This document shows, one piece after another, positions 33,428 to 41,699 of a stretch of DNA of 64,000 bases; the first letter of the stretch is position 1, and every line of letters begins with the position of its first letter. Origin of the DNA: Streptomyces xanthii (GTDB lineage: Bacteria; Actinomycetota; Actinomycetes; Streptomycetales; Streptomycetaceae); the NCBI RefSeq assembly GCF_014621695.1, contig NZ_CP061281.1:6882001-6946000 (forward strand), read 5' to 3'. A model generated the notes under the pieces. That model had not been told where the DNA came from. It worked only from the letters and a program-made list of their open reading frames with translations, and made no database searches. Position numbers and translations under genes: made by a program.

Positions 33428-34605
33428 GCCTGCGACGCGGCGCGGTCGGACTGCTGGCCTGCACGGCCGGAGTGGCGCTCGCCAACAACTACGCCATCCA
33501 GCCCGCGCTCGGCGACGTCGCCCACGACACCGGCACCTCCGCCGCCGCGATCGGACTCGTCACGACGGCCGCGCTGGCCGGCTGCATCGCCGGGTTCGCG
33601 TTCCTGCTGCCGCTCGCCGACCGGGCGGCGCCCAGGCGCCTCGTCGCCGGGCAGCTCCTGCTGCTCGCGGCCGGGCTCGGCATCGCCTCGCTCGCCCACC
33701 ACGCGGCCCCGCTGCTCCTCGCGTACGCCGTCATCGGCGCCGGGGCCAGTGTCAGCGCCATGGCCTCCACGATCGCCGGGCGCGGGGCCCCCGAGGGGCG
33801 GCGCGGGCACGCCGTCGCGCTGGTCGCGGCCGGGATGTCCGCCGGGATCCTGCTCAGCCGGCTCGTCGGCGGGGCCCTCGCGGACGCCGTCGGCTGGCGC
33901 GGGATGCTGCTCCTGTCCGCCGCGCTCGTCCTGGCCTGCGCGGCCGCCGCCCGGCTGTGGCTGCCCGCCGAACGCCCCGAGCCCACCGGTACCTACCTCG
34001 CGACGCTCGTGGCGCTGCCCAAACTGCTGCACCGCCACCGCACCCTGCGCCGCGCCGTCCTGAACGGCAGCCTCTGGTACTTCGCGTTCAGCCTGGTCTG
34101 GGTGGCGCTCACCGTGCGGCTCGGGCAGCCCCCGTACGGCCTGGACGCGGGGACGATCGGGCTCTACAGCCTGGCCGGGGTGCTCGGCTTCGCCGCGCTG
34201 CCCGCCGCCGGGCGGCTCGGGGACCGGTACTCGCCGCGCGTCGTGATCGCCGGGAGCATGGCGGTCGCGGCGGTGGGGGCGGCGCTGCTGTGCACGGGGC
34301 TCGACCGGCCCGCCGTCACCGCCGCCGGGCTCGCCCTCGTCGACGCCGGGTGCTTCACGGCGCAGGCCGCGAACCAGGCCCGTATCCTCGCGATCGACCC
34401 GCGCCGGGGCGGCAGCCTCAGCGGGGTCTATCTCCTGCTCTACTTCCTCGCCGGCGCGCTCGGCGCCGGACTGGCCGGCCCGCTGATCGAGGCCGGCGGC
34501 TGGACGGCCGCCGCGGCCCTGGTGCTCGCCGCGCTCGTCCCGGCGGGCCTGCTCGCCCTGCGCCGCGACGAGCGGACGGAGCCGGTGGCCGAGAGTCGCC
34601 CCTGA
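33424..34605 (+). CDS. MFS transporter (12-helix, sugar/drug efflux type)
   Basis: A 393-residue major facilitator with about 12 hydrophobic helices. The first is LRRGAVGLLACTAGVALANN; motif A-like PLADRAAPRRLVAGQLLLLA lies after helix 2 and GRLGDRYSPRVVIAGSM after helix 8. The start GTG at 33424 overlaps the regulator stop (GTGA), so it is coupled to it. With a GNAT enzyme controlled from the same site, efflux of a toxic amino-acid analogue or drug is the simplest role. The substrate is unknown. Confidence 0.9.
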   Translation: MSLRRGAVGLLACTAGVALANNYAIQPALGDVAHDTGTSAAAIGLVTTAALAGCIAGFAFLLPLADRAAPRRLVAGQLLLLAAGLGIASLAHHAAPLLLAYAVIGAGASVSAMASTIAGRGAPEGRRGHAVALVAAGMSAGILLSRLVGGALADAVGWRGMLLLSAALVLACAAAARLWLPAERPEPTGTYLATLVALPKLLHRHRTLRRAVLNGSLWYFAFSLVWVALTVRLGQPPYGLDAGTIGLYSLAGVLGFAALPAAGRLGDRYSPRVVIAGSMAVAAVGAALLCTGLDRPAVTAAGLALVDAGCFTAQAANQARILAIDPRRGGSLSGVYLLLYFLAGALGAGLAGPLIEAGGWTAAAALVLAALVPAGLLALRRDERTEPVAESRP

Positions 34606-34618
34606 GCCCCGGCCGGGC

Positions 34619-35026
34619 TCAGTCCTGGGCCTGACGGGCCTGGCGCTCGGCCTTCTCCGCGTGCATCTTCTTCACTCGGACGTTCTCCTTGCGGACCTCG
34701 GACTGCGTGGCACGCTCCTTCTGCAGCCACTCCGGGTTCTCGTCCTTCAGCGCCGCGATCTGGGCCGTCGTGAGCGCCTCCGTGACGCCGCCGCGGGCCA
34801 GGCCCGCGATGGAGATGCCCAGCTTCTCCGCGACCACCGGGCGCGGGTGCGGGCCCTCGGCGCGCAGGGTCTGCAGCCACTGCGGCGGGTCGGCCTGCAG
34901 GGCGGCCAGCTCGGCGCGCGAGACGACGCCCTCCCGGAACTCTGCGGGGGTGGCGTCGAGGTACACACCCAGCTTCTTCGCCGCGGTGGCGGGCTTCATG
35001 GTCTGGGTGCTCTGGTGCGAAGTCAT
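34619..35026 (-). CDS. DUF5997 family protein
   Basis: A 135-residue soluble protein. It contains MKPATAAKKLGVYLDATPAEF near the start, repeated short helical units (SRAELAALQADPPQWLQTLR and TTAQIAALKDENPEWLQKER) and a basic coiled C-terminus (EVRKENVRVKKMHAEKAERQ). The two similar PPQWLQ/NPEWLQ segments suggest an internal repeat. As I recall, DUF5997 is regularly found beside a LysR-type substrate-binding protein, as here. The function is unknown. The ATG at 35026 is preferred; longer in-frame starts run into the divergent gene's leader. Confidence 0.8.
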   Translation of the reverse strand: MTSHQSTQTMKPATAAKKLGVYLDATPAEFREGVVSRAELAALQADPPQWLQTLRAEGPHPRPVVAEKLGISIAGLARGGVTEALTTAQIAALKDENPEWLQKERATQSEVRKENVRVKKMHAEKAERQARQAQD

Positions 35027-35084
35027 GAGGTCAAGGGTATCGAGCGCGGCGGAGAGCTCCGACCACGGCGGGTAGCCTGGCTCC

Positions 35085-35861
35085 GTGACAGGCACGGAAC
35101 AGACCCCCGCGGCGGACCCCTCGGCGACCCCCGGGTTCCGGCTCGCCTACGTACCCGGAGCGACCCCCGCCAAGTGGGTCCGGATCTGGAACGAGCGGCT
35201 GCCCGGGACCCCCCTGACCCTCGTCCCCGTGGCCGCGGCCGACGTGGACGGCGTGCTGCGCGGCGGGGAGGCGGACGCCGGTCTGGTGCGGCTGCCCGTG
35301 GACCGCACGTTCTTCAGCGCGATCCCGCTCTACACGGAGACCACCGTCGTCGTCGTGCCCAAGGACCACGTCGTGGCCGCCGTCGAGGAGGTCACGCTCG
35401 CCGACCTCGCCGACGAGATCGTGCAGCACCCGCTCGACGACGTGCTCGACTGGGAGCGCCCGCCCGGGCAGCCCGCCTTCGAGCGGCCCGCGACCACGGC
35501 CGACGCCATCGAGCTCGTCGCCGCCGGCGTGGGTTTGCTGATCGTGCCGCAGTCGCTGGCCCGGCTGCACCACCGCCGCGACCTCACCTACCGGACCGTG
35601 ACGGACGCGCCCGGCTCCGCGGTGGCGCTCGCCTGGCCGGAGGAGCGCACCACGGACCAGGTCGAGGACTTCATCGGCATCGTGCGCGGCCGCACCGTGA
35701 ACAGCTCCCGGGGCCGCACCCAGCCCGAGAAGAAGCAGCCGCAGAAGGACAAGAAGCCCCAGAAGAAGACCCAGAAGAAGCCGACCACGGCCGCCCGCCC
35801 CCGCTCAGCCACCAAGCAGTCCGGAGCCCGCCGAGGCGGCAAGCCCCGCAAGCGCTCGTAG
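35085..35861 (+). CDS. LysR-type substrate-binding domain protein lacking a DNA-binding domain
   Basis: A 258-residue protein made only of the effector half of LysR regulators (GFRLAYVPGATPAKWVRIWNERLPG, PLYTETTVVVVPKDHVVAA, ATTADAIELVAAGVGLLIVPQSLARL). No winged helix precedes it: the GTG at 35085 is 58 bp from the divergent gene. The last ~55 residues form an Arg/Lys/Gln-rich tail (QPEKKQPQKDKKPQKKTQKK) that could bind nucleic acid. It may sense a small molecule and act through the divergent DUF5997 partner. The 3' end of the gene lies inside a duplicated block. Confidence 0.85.
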   Translation: MTGTEQTPAADPSATPGFRLAYVPGATPAKWVRIWNERLPGTPLTLVPVAAADVDGVLRGGEADAGLVRLPVDRTFFSAIPLYTETTVVVVPKDHVVAAVEEVTLADLADEIVQHPLDDVLDWERPPGQPAFERPATTADAIELVAAGVGLLIVPQSLARLHHRRDLTYRTVTDAPGSAVALAWPEERTTDQVEDFIGIVRGRTVNSSRGRTQPEKKQPQKDKKPQKKTQKKPTTAARPRSATKQSGARRGGKPRKRS

Positions 35862-36030
35862 GACGCCGCCCTTGGGGCAGCGGCGAAGCCGCACCCCCAG
35901 GGGCGCGGGGCCGAGTCGATATGCGGCTCCGCCGCGTAGGCGCTCGCGTTCCCGCTGCGGCGGCAAGCCGCAAGCGCTCGTAGGACGCCCTTGGGGCAGC
36001 GGCGAAGCCGCACCCCCAGGGGCGCGGGGA
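35836..36030. repeat. Imperfect ~72-bp direct repeat copying the end of the LysR-like gene
   Basis: Copy 1 is about 35836-35910 and copy 2 about 35960-36030. Both read GGCAAGCC..GCAAGCGCTCGTAGGACGCC..CTTGGGGCAGCGGCGAAGCCGCACCCCCAGGGGCGCGGGG (given in parts), so copy 2 repeats the last codons and stop of the gene. Small differences are a CC and a GCC present only in copy 1. GGCGCGGGGAACTGCGCGAC after copy 2 is a common Streptomyces intergenic repeat. The 36031-36106 stretch holds nothing else I can name. Confidence 0.8.
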
Positions 36031-36106
36031 ACTGCGCGACCAGCCACGACGAACCCGCACCCGGCGACGCACCACGACATGGCAGACGCGCCTCCCGAAC
36101 CCCCGC

Positions 36107-36691
36107 TCAACCCGCGGAGCGCCCCGCCCGCAATCCGTCCATCACCAGATCGAGCAGCCGCCCGGCCCGAGGCTCCCAGTCGGAATGCGGATCGATCTGC
36201 CACAGCCCGGCGATCGCCAGCATGAAGTCGTCCGGGCTCACGCCGGGGCGAATCGCGCCCGCCCGGTCGTTCGCCGCGAGCAGCAGCTCCAGCGCCCCCG
36301 TCAGCGGACCCTGGGCCAGGGACTTGAACGTGCCCCGGGCGCTCGTCGCCGCGCACAGCGCGTCCGCGAGACCCGCCTTCGCCATCGCGTACCGGGCCAG
36401 CCGGTCCATCCACTCGCGCAGCGCCACCTCCGGCGCCCGCGTCCGCAGGAGCTGCTCCGCCGCGTCGGCGACCTGCTGCACCTCGTAGCGGTACACCTCC
36501 AGGACGAGCGCCTCGCGGCTCGGGAAGTTCCGGTAGAACGTGCCCTGACCGACCCCCGCGAGCCGGGCGATCGTGCTCAGTGGTGTCTGCGCCGAGCGCG
36601 TCAGCTCCACCAGGGCCACCTCGAGGATGCGCGCACGGTTGCGCTGCGCGTCCGCGCGCTGCGCGGGGCTCTTGTCCGGCTGCTGCCGCAC
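36107..36691 (-). CDS. TetR family regulator of the aldehyde oxidoreductase operon
   Basis: A 194-residue TetR repressor. The DNA-binding domain is RARILEVALVELTRSAQTPLSTIARLAGVGQGTFYRNFPSREALVLEVYR (in parts, residues ~20-68), with the usual TFYRNFPSRE recognition-helix end. The ligand domain has SPDDFMLAIAGLWQIDP near residue 155. The start is a GTG at 36691 just after GGAGGAGGC. It is divergent from the PaoABC-like operon. Two GGACA-N2-TGTC dyads in the 216-bp gap are probable operators. Confidence 0.92.
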   Translation of the reverse strand: MRQQPDKSPAQRADAQRNRARILEVALVELTRSAQTPLSTIARLAGVGQGTFYRNFPSREALVLEVYRYEVQQVADAAEQLLRTRAPEVALREWMDRLARYAMAKAGLADALCAATSARGTFKSLAQGPLTGALELLLAANDRAGAIRPGVSPDDFMLAIAGLWQIDPHSDWEPRAGRLLDLVMDGLRAGRSAG

Positions 36692-36734
36692 GCCTCCTCC
36701 TTCGGCCGTGGCGCGGAAACGTCCTTGCTGGGCG

Positions 36735-36781
36735 GGACAGTTGTCGATTACGTTACTGAGCCGCAGAACGGACAACTGTCC
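36735..36781. promoter_or_regulatory. Two TetR operator boxes (GGACAGTTGTC and GGACAACTGTCC)
   Basis: Box 1 is at 36735-36745 and box 2 at 36770-36781. Each is dyad-symmetric, and the boxes are reverse complements of one another over 11 bases, with centres about 36 bp apart. They flank AT-richer GATTACGTTACTGAG, where promoters for both directions could lie. TetR binding here would shut off the regulator and the operon together. Confidence 0.7.
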
Positions 36782-36850
36782 GCTTAGCCCGCACTCTAAC
36801 CCCGGCCCGGGCCGGCGACGACCACCGTCCGGCCACCGACCCCGCACCGC

Positions 36851-36874
36851 GCAGATTCGCAGATTCGCAGATTC
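36851..36874. repeat. Three tandem GCAGATTC units
   Basis: GCAGATTC repeats three times without gaps (36851-36858, 36859-36866, 36867-36874), 33 bp before the first operon gene. It lies in the likely 5' untranslated region and could vary in copy number. Confidence 0.85.
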
Positions 36875-36907
36875 TCCTCGCAACAGACCCGCGAAAGAAG
36901 GCTGTTC

Positions 36908-37465
36908 ATGCCATCGGCCGACCCCGCCACGTCCAGCGTCATCACCCTGCAGATCAACGGGGAGAAGCACACGCTGCCCGTCGACCACCGCACCACCCTG
37001 CTCGACGCCCTGCGCGAGCGGCTCGACCTGACCGGGACCAAGAAGGGCTGCGACCACGGACAGTGCGGTGCCTGCACCGTGCTCGTCGGCGGCCGCAGGA
37101 CCGTCGCCTGTCTGCAGCTCGCCGTCGCCGCCGAGGGCCGGGAGATCACCACCATCGAGGGCGTCTCCGAGGGCGACGCGCTGCACCCGGTGCAGCAGGC
37201 GTTCGTCGACCTCGACGGTTACCAGTGCGGCTACTGCACCCCCGGCCAGATCTGTTCCGCGCTCGCCGTCATCGAGGAGCACGCGGCCGGCTGGCCGTCC
37301 GCCGTGACCGAGGACGTGAGCCCCGAGGCGGCACCCCCGCCGCTGAGCCCCGAGGAGATCCGCGAGCGCATGAGCGGCAACCTGTGCCGCTGCGGCGCCT
37401 ACGTCTCCATCGTCCGGGCCGTCGCCCAGGCCGCCGCCGCCACCCAGAAGGAGACCGTCGCGTGA
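36908..37465 (+). CDS. Aldehyde oxidoreductase/xanthine dehydrogenase 2Fe-2S subunit (PaoA-like)
   Basis: A 185-residue electron-transfer subunit with two 2Fe-2S clusters. The plant-ferredoxin type cluster uses Cys48, Cys53, Cys56 and Cys68 (GCDHGQCGACTV ... VAC). The second uses Cys107, Cys110, Cys159 and Cys161 (QCGYCTPGQI ... NLCRCG). There is no twin-arginine signal at the N-terminus (MPSADPATSSVITLQ), so the complex should be cytoplasmic, unlike E. coli PaoABC. It overlaps the next gene by GTGA. Confidence 0.94.
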   Translation: MPSADPATSSVITLQINGEKHTLPVDHRTTLLDALRERLDLTGTKKGCDHGQCGACTVLVGGRRTVACLQLAVAAEGREITTIEGVSEGDALHPVQQAFVDLDGYQCGYCTPGQICSALAVIEEHAAGWPSAVTEDVSPEAAPPPLSPEEIRERMSGNLCRCGAYVSIVRAVAQAAAATQKETVA

Positions 37466-38454
37466 GGGAGTTCGGATACGAGCGCGCCCTGGACGTGTCC
37501 GGAGCCGTCGCCCTCGCCGGCGCCGACCCCGAGACGCGCTTCCTCGGCGGCGGCACCAACCTCGTCGACCTGATGAAGGCGGGCGTCGAACGCCCCGGCC
37601 GGCTCGTCGACGTGACGGAACTGCCCCTGGACCGCGTCGAGTCCACCCCCGACGGCGGCCTGCGCGTCGGCGCCACCGTCACCAACAGCGACCTCGCCGC
37701 CCACCCGGACGTGCGCCGCCGCTACCCCGCCCTGACCCAGGCCGTGCTCGCCGGCGCCTCCGGCCAGCTGCGCAACATGGCGACCGTCGGCGGCAACCTG
37801 CTGCAGCGCACCCGCTGCGGCTACTTCACCGACGTGACCAAGCCCTGCAACAAGCGGAACCCGGGCAGCGGCTGCCCCGCCCTCGCCGGCGAGCACCGCA
37901 ACGCCGCGATCCTCGGCGCGAGCGACGCCTGCGTCGCCGTGCACCCCTCCGACATGGGCGTCGCGCTCGCCGCGTTCGACGCCGTCGTCACCTACGAGAC
38001 CGCCGACGGGCCCGGGGAGCTTCCGCTCGCCGACTTCTACCGCCCCGTCGGCGACACCCCGCACCTCGAGACGGCTTTGCCGGCCGGCGCGCTCGTCACG
38101 GGCCTCGTCCTGCCGCCCGCGCCCGTCGCCGCCCGCTCCCGCTACCGCAAGGTCCGCGAGCGCGCCTCGTACGCCTTCGCGATCGGGTCGGCCGCCGCGG
38201 CGCTGGAGGTCCGCGACGGCGTCGTCCAGGACGCCCGGCTCGCGTTCGGCGCGGTCGCCTCCCGTCCCTGGCGGGCCCGCGCCGCCGAGCAGGTCCTCAT
38301 CGGGGCGCCCGCCACCGGCGAGACCTTCGCGGCCGCCGCCGACGCCGAGCTCTCCGCCGCGCGGCCGCTGCCGCAGAACACGTACAAGGTGCCACTGATG
38401 CGTAATCTCGTCGTGGCGCTGCTCACCGAACTCACCGAGGAGGCCGCCCGATGA
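37462..38454 (+). CDS. Aldehyde oxidoreductase FAD subunit with 4Fe-4S cysteines (PaoB-like)
   Basis: A 330-residue FAD-binding subunit of the molybdenum hydroxylase. It has FLGGGTNLVDLMKAGVERP and ATVGGNLLQRTRCGYF (FAD contacts). Four Cys at 119, 129, 138 and 157 (RTRCGYFTDVTKPCNKRNPG, SGCPA, SDACVAV) match the insertion that holds an extra 4Fe-4S cluster in E. coli PaoB. The start is a GTG overlapping the first gene's stop. It passes electrons from the molybdenum subunit, through the iron-sulfur clusters, to FAD. Confidence 0.93.
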   Translation: MREFGYERALDVSGAVALAGADPETRFLGGGTNLVDLMKAGVERPGRLVDVTELPLDRVESTPDGGLRVGATVTNSDLAAHPDVRRRYPALTQAVLAGASGQLRNMATVGGNLLQRTRCGYFTDVTKPCNKRNPGSGCPALAGEHRNAAILGASDACVAVHPSDMGVALAAFDAVVTYETADGPGELPLADFYRPVGDTPHLETALPAGALVTGLVLPPAPVAARSRYRKVRERASYAFAIGSAAAALEVRDGVVQDARLAFGAVASRPWRARAAEQVLIGAPATGETFAAAADAELSAARPLPQNTYKVPLMRNLVVALLTELTEEAAR

Positions 38455-40568
38455 CGACCACGGCGAAACCCGACGCGGTCGGCGTCGCGCGCACCCGGAT
38501 CGAGGGCCACGCCAAGGTCACCGGCGCCGCGCGCTACGCGAGCGAGATCCCGTTCACCGGCCTCACCCACGGCTGGCTCGTCCTGTCCACGATCGCCCGG
38601 GGCCGGATCACGGCGATCGAGGACGAGGCCGTCCGCGCCCTGCCCGGAGTCCTCACCGTCCTGCACCACGGCAACGCGCCGCGGGTCAGCGCCGAGTTCT
38701 TCGGCGCGCTCGGCCAGCCCGACCCGATCGTCGAGGTCTTCCAGCACGACAAGGTGCCGCACGCCGGCTGGCCCGTCGCGCTCGTCGTCGCCGAGACCTC
38801 CGAGCAGGCCCGCGAGGCCGCCGAGGCGCTCGTCGTCCGCTACGAGACCGAGCCGCACGACGTCGTCTTCGCCGCGGACCGGCCCGGCACCTACACGCCC
38901 GAGGGCCGCGAGGACTCCAAGGGCGACCTGGCGGCGGAACTCGCCGCCTCCGCCGTCGTCGTCGAGGCCTCGTACACGACGCCCGAGCAGCACCACAGCG
39001 CCATGGAGCCGCACGCGGTCACCGTCCGCTGGGACGGCGGCCGCCTGGAGGTCTTCGACGCCAACCAGGGCAGCAAGTGGGTCGCCGACGACCTCGCCCG
39101 CATGTTCTCCCTCGACCCCGAGACCGTGCACGTGCGCTCCGAGCACGTCGGCGGCGCCTTCGGCTCCAAGGGCCTGCGGGCGCACCACATCGCCGCCGTC
39201 ATGGCCGCCACCGAGCTCCAGCGGCCCGTACGGATCTCGCTGACGCGCCGCCAGGTCTTCGCGATCACCGGCTACCGCAGCCCCACCGCCCAGCGGGTCC
39301 GGCTCGGTGCCGACGCCGACGGACGACTGCGCGCCTTCGAGCACGAGGCCCAGTGCATGACCTCGAACCTGCGCGAGTTCGTCGAGGCCAGCGCCGGGTA
39401 CGGGCACGCCATGTACGCGACCGACGCGCTGCGCACCCTCGACCGGGTCACGCCCGTCGACGTGGCCACCCCGACCTGGATGCGCGCGCCCGGCGAGGCG
39501 CCCGGCTCCTTCGCCGTCGAGTCCGCGATCGACGAACTCGCCGAGCGGCTCGGCCTGGACCCGATCGCCCTGCGTGTGCGCAACGAGCCGACCGCCGCGC
39601 CCCTCTCCGGCCTCCCGTTCAGCAGCCGCAACCTGCTCGGCTGCCTGGAGGAGGGCGCCCGCCGCTTCGGCTGGAGCGAGCGCGACCCGCGCCCGCGTGC
39701 CCGCCGCGAGGGCCGCTGGCTCATCGGCACCGGTGTCGCCGCCGCCCGCTTCTTCACCGGCGCCGCTCCCTCGACCGCGTCCGTGACCGCCGAGCAGGAC
39801 GGCACGTTCACGGTGAGGATCGCCGCCGCCGACGTCGGCACCGGCGCCCGCACCGCGCTCACCTCGATCGCCGCCGACGCCCTCGACGTTGCGCCCGAGC
39901 GGGTCCACGTCCGGATCGCCGACAGCGACTTCGGGCCCGCCTGGGTCGCGGGCGGCTCCATGGGCACCCGCTCCTGGGGCTGGGCCGTCATGGCCGCCGG
40001 CGCGGAACTGCGCGAGAAGCTCGTCGCCGGGGTCGACATCCCCGCCGACGGCATCACCGCCCGCACCGACACGGCCGCGCTGATCGCCACCCTCGCCGAG
40101 AAGGAACGGCACGCGTTCGGCGCCCAGTTCGCCGAGGTCGCCGTCGACGTCACCACCGGAGAGGTACGGGTGAGGCGGCTGCTCGGCGTCTTCGCGGCGG
40201 GCCGCATCGTCAACCCGCTCACCGCGCGCAGCCAGCTGATCGGCGGCATGACCTGGGGCCTGTCGATGGCGCTGCACGAGGAGGCCGTCCGCGACGAGGC
40301 GACCGGCGGGCACGTCGGCGCCGACTTCGCCGGGTACCACGTCGCCGCCAACGCGGACGTGCCGGAGATCGAGGCCGCCTGGATCGACGACCCGGACCCC
40401 GACGACCCCGTCGGCATCAAGGGCATCGGCGAGATCGGCATCGTCGGCACCGCCGCCGCCATCGCCAACGCGGTGCACCACGCGACCGGCTTCCGCCACC
40501 GCGACCTGCCGATCCGCCCCGACCGGGTGCTGCTCGCCGAGGCCGGAGGGGACACGCCGCATGCTTGA
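38451..40568 (+). CDS. Aldehyde oxidoreductase molybdopterin-binding subunit (PaoC-like)
   Basis: A 705-residue catalytic subunit of the xanthine oxidase family. It binds the molybdenum cofactor (probably the MCD form, as in PaoC). The N-terminal a/b hammerhead is VTGAARYASEIPFTGLTHGWLV; Mo-site segments include EHVGGAFGSKG, TWMRAPGEAPGSFAVE and AGGSMGTRSWGW. The likely catalytic base is Glu661 in GIKGIGEIG. The family oxidises aldehydes or N-heterocycles. The PaoABC-like subunit layout favours aromatic aldehydes. It overlaps its neighbours on both sides (ATGA upstream, 8 bp downstream). Confidence 0.94.
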   Translation: MTTTAKPDAVGVARTRIEGHAKVTGAARYASEIPFTGLTHGWLVLSTIARGRITAIEDEAVRALPGVLTVLHHGNAPRVSAEFFGALGQPDPIVEVFQHDKVPHAGWPVALVVAETSEQAREAAEALVVRYETEPHDVVFAADRPGTYTPEGREDSKGDLAAELAASAVVVEASYTTPEQHHSAMEPHAVTVRWDGGRLEVFDANQGSKWVADDLARMFSLDPETVHVRSEHVGGAFGSKGLRAHHIAAVMAATELQRPVRISLTRRQVFAITGYRSPTAQRVRLGADADGRLRAFEHEAQCMTSNLREFVEASAGYGHAMYATDALRTLDRVTPVDVATPTWMRAPGEAPGSFAVESAIDELAERLGLDPIALRVRNEPTAAPLSGLPFSSRNLLGCLEEGARRFGWSERDPRPRARREGRWLIGTGVAAARFFTGAAPSTASVTAEQDGTFTVRIAAADVGTGARTALTSIAADALDVAPERVHVRIADSDFGPAWVAGGSMGTRSWGWAVMAAGAELREKLVAGVDIPADGITARTDTAALIATLAEKERHAFGAQFAEVAVDVTTGEVRVRRLLGVFAAGRIVNPLTARSQLIGGMTWGLSMALHEEAVRDEATGGHVGADFAGYHVAANADVPEIEAAWIDDPDPDDPVGIKGIGEIGIVGTAAAIANAVHHATGFRHRDLPIRPDRVLLAEAGGDTPHA

Positions 40569-41673
40569 CCTCGCCGGGCCGCTCGGTGAATGGGCCGCGC
40601 AGGGCCGGGAGTTCGCCGTCGCCACCGTCGTCTCGGTGAGCGGCAGCGCGCCCCGGCCGCCCGGCGCGGCCCTCGCCGTCGACGCGGCGGGCGAGGCGAT
40701 CGGCTCGGTGTCCGGAGGCTGCGTCGAGGGCGCGGTGTACGAACTGTGCGCCGAGGCGCTGCGCGACGGCACCGTGCGGCGCGAGCGCTTCGGGTACAGC
40801 GACGACGACGCGTTCGCCGTGGGGCTCACCTGCGGCGGCAGCGTCGAGGTGCACGTCGTCCCGGTCCGGGCGGACTCGCCCGGCCGGGCCGCGCTCACCG
40901 AGGCGTTCGCGCTCGCCGCGCGCGGCGAACCGGTGGCGCTCGCCCGGGTCCTCGACGGGCCCGGCGAACTGCCCGCCGACGGCCGCGTGCTCATGGTGCG
41001 GCCCGACGGTTCGACCGCCGGGGACCTGGGCTCGGCGGACGACGCCGCGCTCGCCGCGCAGACCGGCGCACTGCTCGACCTCGGGCGGACCGGGGTGTGC
41101 GCGGTGCCCGAGAGCTCGGCGCGCTGCGGCGGCGACGTCTCCCTGTTCGTGGAGTCGTCGGTGCCGCCGGCGCGGATGATCGTGTTCGGCGCGGTGGACT
41201 TCGCCGGGGCGCTCGTCCGGGTCGGCAAGCTGCTCGGCTTCCACGTGACCCTGTGCGACGCCCGCGCCGTGTTCGCGACGCCGACCCGCTTCCCTGAGGC
41301 GGACGAGGTCGTCGTCGAATGGCCCGATCGCTATCTGCGGGGCACGCGCACCGACGAGCGGACGGTGCTGTGCGTGCTCACGCACGACGCCAAGTTCGAC
41401 GTGCCGCTCCTGGAGGAAGCGCTGCGCCGGCCCGCCGCGTTCATCGGGGCGATGGGCTCGCGCCGCACCCACGAGGACCGACTGGAGCGGCTGCGGGAGG
41501 CGGGCCTGACCGACGCCGAACTGGCACGGCTGCGCTCGCCGATCGGGCTCGACCTCGGCGGACGCACGCCGGAGGAGACGGCCGTGTCGATCGGGGCGGA
41601 GATCGTCGCGGCACGCCGGGGCGGAACGGGCGCGCCGCTGAGCGGTCTGGCCGGGCCGATCCATCGCGCATGA
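40561..41673 (+). CDS. XdhC/CoxI family molybdenum-cofactor insertion chaperone
   Basis: A 370-residue maturation factor. The XdhC/CoxI N-terminal domain (FAVATVVSVSGSAPRPPGAALAVD, GSVSGGCVEGAVYE with the conserved GGCVE) is followed by a Rossmann-like C-terminal domain (MIVFGAVDFAGALVRVGKLLGFHVTLCDAR, FIGAMGSRRTHEDRL). XdhC/PaoD proteins bind molybdenum cofactor, help its sulfuration and cytosine addition, and load it into the catalytic subunit. Overlap with the PaoC-like gene shows it serves this enzyme. Confidence 0.93.
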   Translation: MLDLAGPLGEWAAQGREFAVATVVSVSGSAPRPPGAALAVDAAGEAIGSVSGGCVEGAVYELCAEALRDGTVRRERFGYSDDDAFAVGLTCGGSVEVHVVPVRADSPGRAALTEAFALAARGEPVALARVLDGPGELPADGRVLMVRPDGSTAGDLGSADDAALAAQTGALLDLGRTGVCAVPESSARCGGDVSLFVESSVPPARMIVFGAVDFAGALVRVGKLLGFHVTLCDARAVFATPTRFPEADEVVVEWPDRYLRGTRTDERTVLCVLTHDAKFDVPLLEEALRRPAAFIGAMGSRRTHEDRLERLREAGLTDAELARLRSPIGLDLGGRTPEETAVSIGAEIVAARRGGTGAPLSGLAGPIHRA

Positions 41674-41699
41674 GCGGACGGGCTGGGTAGGATCCGGGC

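Noticed and set aside
35085..35861. Calling this gene a LysR-type transcriptional regulator
   Set aside because: Only the effector domain is present. There is no room for or trace of the N-terminal winged helix before the divergent neighbour.
38142..41228. A 1028-codon open frame on the minus strand opposite the PaoABC/XdhC genes
   Set aside because: It is the antisense shadow of GC-rich genes. Its translation is low-complexity (runs of Gly, Ala, Arg, Val, Glu) with no domain, while the plus-strand frames carry clear catalytic motifs.
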